Source: DATBAK01 sp036787815 | GTDB taxonomy: Bacteria; Actinomycetota; Acidimicrobiia; IMCC26256; PALSA-610 | Direction of reading: 5' to 3' | Assembly (NCBI GenBank): GCA_036787815.1 | Contig: DAIQOP010000196.1 | Location: 1-7,337 of the forward strand | DNA: 7,337 bases | In this document: positions 6,433 to 7,337 of the stretch, piece after piece | How positions within the stretch are numbered: the first letter of the stretch is position 1 | Layout of the letters: each line of letters starts with the position of its first letter | The notes under the pieces: model-generated | Told to the model about the DNA's origin: nothing | The model's database searches: none | What the model saw: the letters and a program-made list of their open reading frames with translations, nothing else | Translations under genes and position numbers: made by a program

Positions 6433-7337
6433 ATGTCTGCTCTTCATCGCGGTCACCGCCGCCGTTTCCGGTTCGCGGCGGTCGCACGCGCCGGTGCGGT
6501 CATGGCACTGGCCGTCGGCACGGTGGTGACCGCCGGCGGGGGCACCGCGGCGAGCGCCCGGCCCGCGCCGGCGGCGCCGACCTTCACCGCGTACGCGTAC
6601 GCGAACAAGCCGAGCACCCGGTCGTACCGGCCGGAGAAGAACTACTCGTTCAACAGCTCCGGCGGCGAGATCAAGGTCAAGCGCAAGAGCACGGGTGTGT
6701 ACACGGTCACCTTCTTCGGGCTCGGCTCCGTGGCGTCCCACGGCACGGTCGACGTGAGCCCCGAGGGGTTCGCCGCGGCCGAGTGCCCCGTCGTGAAGTG
6801 GGCCCCCGATTCCACGGGTGCGAACCTCGTCGTCTCCGTCGACTGCTACACGATCGCCGGCGCGCCGCTCGACACGCCGTACATGGTGGCGTTCACGTCG
6901 GGTGGGAGCACGACGGGCGACGTCGATTACGTCTGGGCGAACAAGCCGTCGGCGTCGTCGTACACCCCGCAGGCCGCGCACAGCTTCAACTCGTCGGGCG
7001 GCACGAACACGATCAACCGGGCCGGCACCGGGAACTACGAGGTCATCCTCCCGGGCCCGGTCGTCGTCGGCGGCAGCGTGAAGGTGACAGCGTACGGTGC
7101 CGGCGCGGGCGGCTGCCAGGTCGTCGGCTGGTTTGCCGCGGCGCCCGGCCACCACGTGAACGTCGTCTGCTTCAACGGCGCGGGCGCGTCCGCGGATCGC
7201 CAGTTCACCGCGACGTTCATCGCGAACGACAGCCTCGTCGGCGACGGAGCGAGCAGCGGCTACGTGTGGGGCGACAACCCGGCCGCCGGCTCCTACACGC
7301 CGTCGGCGACCTACCAGTACGACACGGTCTCGACGAG
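6433..7337 (+). CDS. Secreted protein with 111-112-residue repeats, C-terminus beyond the window
   Basis: This frame is open from the ATG to the right edge (301 codons), with a strong ribosome binding site GGAGGGAG seven bases upstream. The N-terminus has a basic stretch (HRGHRRRFR, 5-13), a hydrophobic core at about 21-34 and a likely signal peptidase site at Ala40-Ser41-Ala42, followed by a Pro/Ala-rich linker. The mature part repeats: YAYANKPSTRSY (54-65), YVWANKPSASSY (166-177) and YVWGDNPAAGSY (277-288), each followed by a variable stretch; the first two continue to FNSSGG (73-78 and 185-190). Each complete repeat carries one Cys pair (118/138 and 228/246), probably a disulfide after export. 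The sequence is rich in Gly, Ser, Thr and Val and looks all-beta. I do not recognise the family, and an extracellular or wall-associated binding or structural role is only an inference. It is transcribed away from the propeller operon from a shared intergenic region. How many repeats follow is unknown. Confidence 0.82.
   Translation, partial: MSALHRGHRRRFRFAAVARAGAVMALAVGTVVTAGGGTAASARPAPAAPTFTAYAYANKPSTRSYRPEKNYSFNSSGGEIKVKRKSTGVYTVTFFGLGSVASHGTVDVSPEGFAAAECPVVKWAPDSTGANLVVSVDCYTIAGAPLDTPYMVAFTSGGSTTGDVDYVWANKPSASSYTPQAAHSFNSSGGTNTINRAGTGNYEVILPGPVVVGGSVKVTAYGAGAGGCQVVGWFAAAPGHHVNVVCFNGAGASADRQFTATFIANDSLVGDGASSGYVWGDNPAAGSYTPSATYQYDTVST
6592..6927 (+). repeat. Repeat 1 (112 residues) of the secreted protein
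   Basis: Encodes residues 54-165. It opens with YAYANKPSTRSY, continues with FNSSGG and a YTVTFFGLGSV strand, and holds Cys118 and Cys138 around a Val-Val-x-Trp strand. The 12-base string gcgaacaagccg at 6601 recurs at 6937 in repeat 2. Confidence 0.75.
6928..7260 (+). repeat. Repeat 2 (111 residues) of the secreted protein
   Basis: Encodes residues 166-276. It opens with YVWANKPSASSY, then FNSSGG, the strand NYEVILPG (aligned to YTVTFFG of repeat 1), and Cys228/Cys246 around a VVGW strand. DNA identity to repeat 1 is patchy, so the duplication is old rather than recent. Confidence 0.75.
7261..7337 (+). repeat. Start of repeat 3 of the secreted protein, cut by the window
   Basis: Encodes residues 277-301, opening YVWGDNPAAGSYTPSATYQY, which aligns with YVWANKPSASSYTPQAAHSF of repeat 2. 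The rest lies outside. Confidence 0.7.

Noticed and set aside
6382..7155. 257-codon minus-strand open frame
   Set aside because: Antisense to the plus-strand secreted protein, which has a signal peptide, internal repeats, a promoter and a strong ribosome binding site.

Overview
This is a high-GC (roughly 70%) bacterial window with codon third positions rich in G/C, GTG starts, strong GGAGG-type ribosome binding sites and tightly packed genes. This looks like a soil or aquatic actinobacterium (perhaps Acidimicrobiia or a relative). The lineage is an inference from composition and gene families, not a proven assignment. I see no rRNA, tRNA, CRISPR array, insertion sequence or phage gene, and no non-coding stretch over 300 bases.

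Seven genes lie head-to-tail on the minus strand, covering positions 6260 down to 1, and one gene diverges on the plus strand at 6433. In order of minus-strand transcription: a cytoplasmic Asp-box (BNR) beta-propeller (6260-5145); a MoaD/ThiS-like ubiquitin-fold protein ending in Gly-Gly that starts inside the stop codon of the propeller gene (5148-4852); a secreted clan GH-A glycoside hydrolase (4844-3786); a classical short-chain dehydrogenase (3703-2882); a class III PLP aminotransferase (2780-1566); a kinase-fold-like protein of a family I associate with DUF6206 (1560-670); and a sphingosine-1-phosphate-lyase-like PLP decarboxylase cut off by the left edge (576-1). The first three genes form one tightly coupled unit (4-bp overlap, then a 7-bp gap). 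The aminotransferase and kinase-like genes are also coupled (5-bp gap, or a 4-bp overlap if the GTG start is used), with the decarboxylase 93 bp further on. The dehydrogenase sits between the two groups, 82 and 101 bp from its neighbours.

The 172-bp divergent region (6261-6432) holds a plausible plus-strand promoter, a GC-rich inverted repeat with a helically spaced hexamer, and a candidate 17-codon minus-strand leader ORF. The divergent plus-strand gene, which has no stop before the right edge, encodes a secreted protein with 111-112-residue repeats, each of the two complete ones carrying a spaced cysteine pair.

The best candidate for an undescribed system is the trio of class III aminotransferase, kinase-like protein and S1P-lyase-like decarboxylase. 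It may act on a phosphorylated amino substrate such as an amino-lipid or amino-alcohol phosphate. The second is the coupled MoaD-like/Asp-box pair, which has no visible E1-type activating enzyme nearby.
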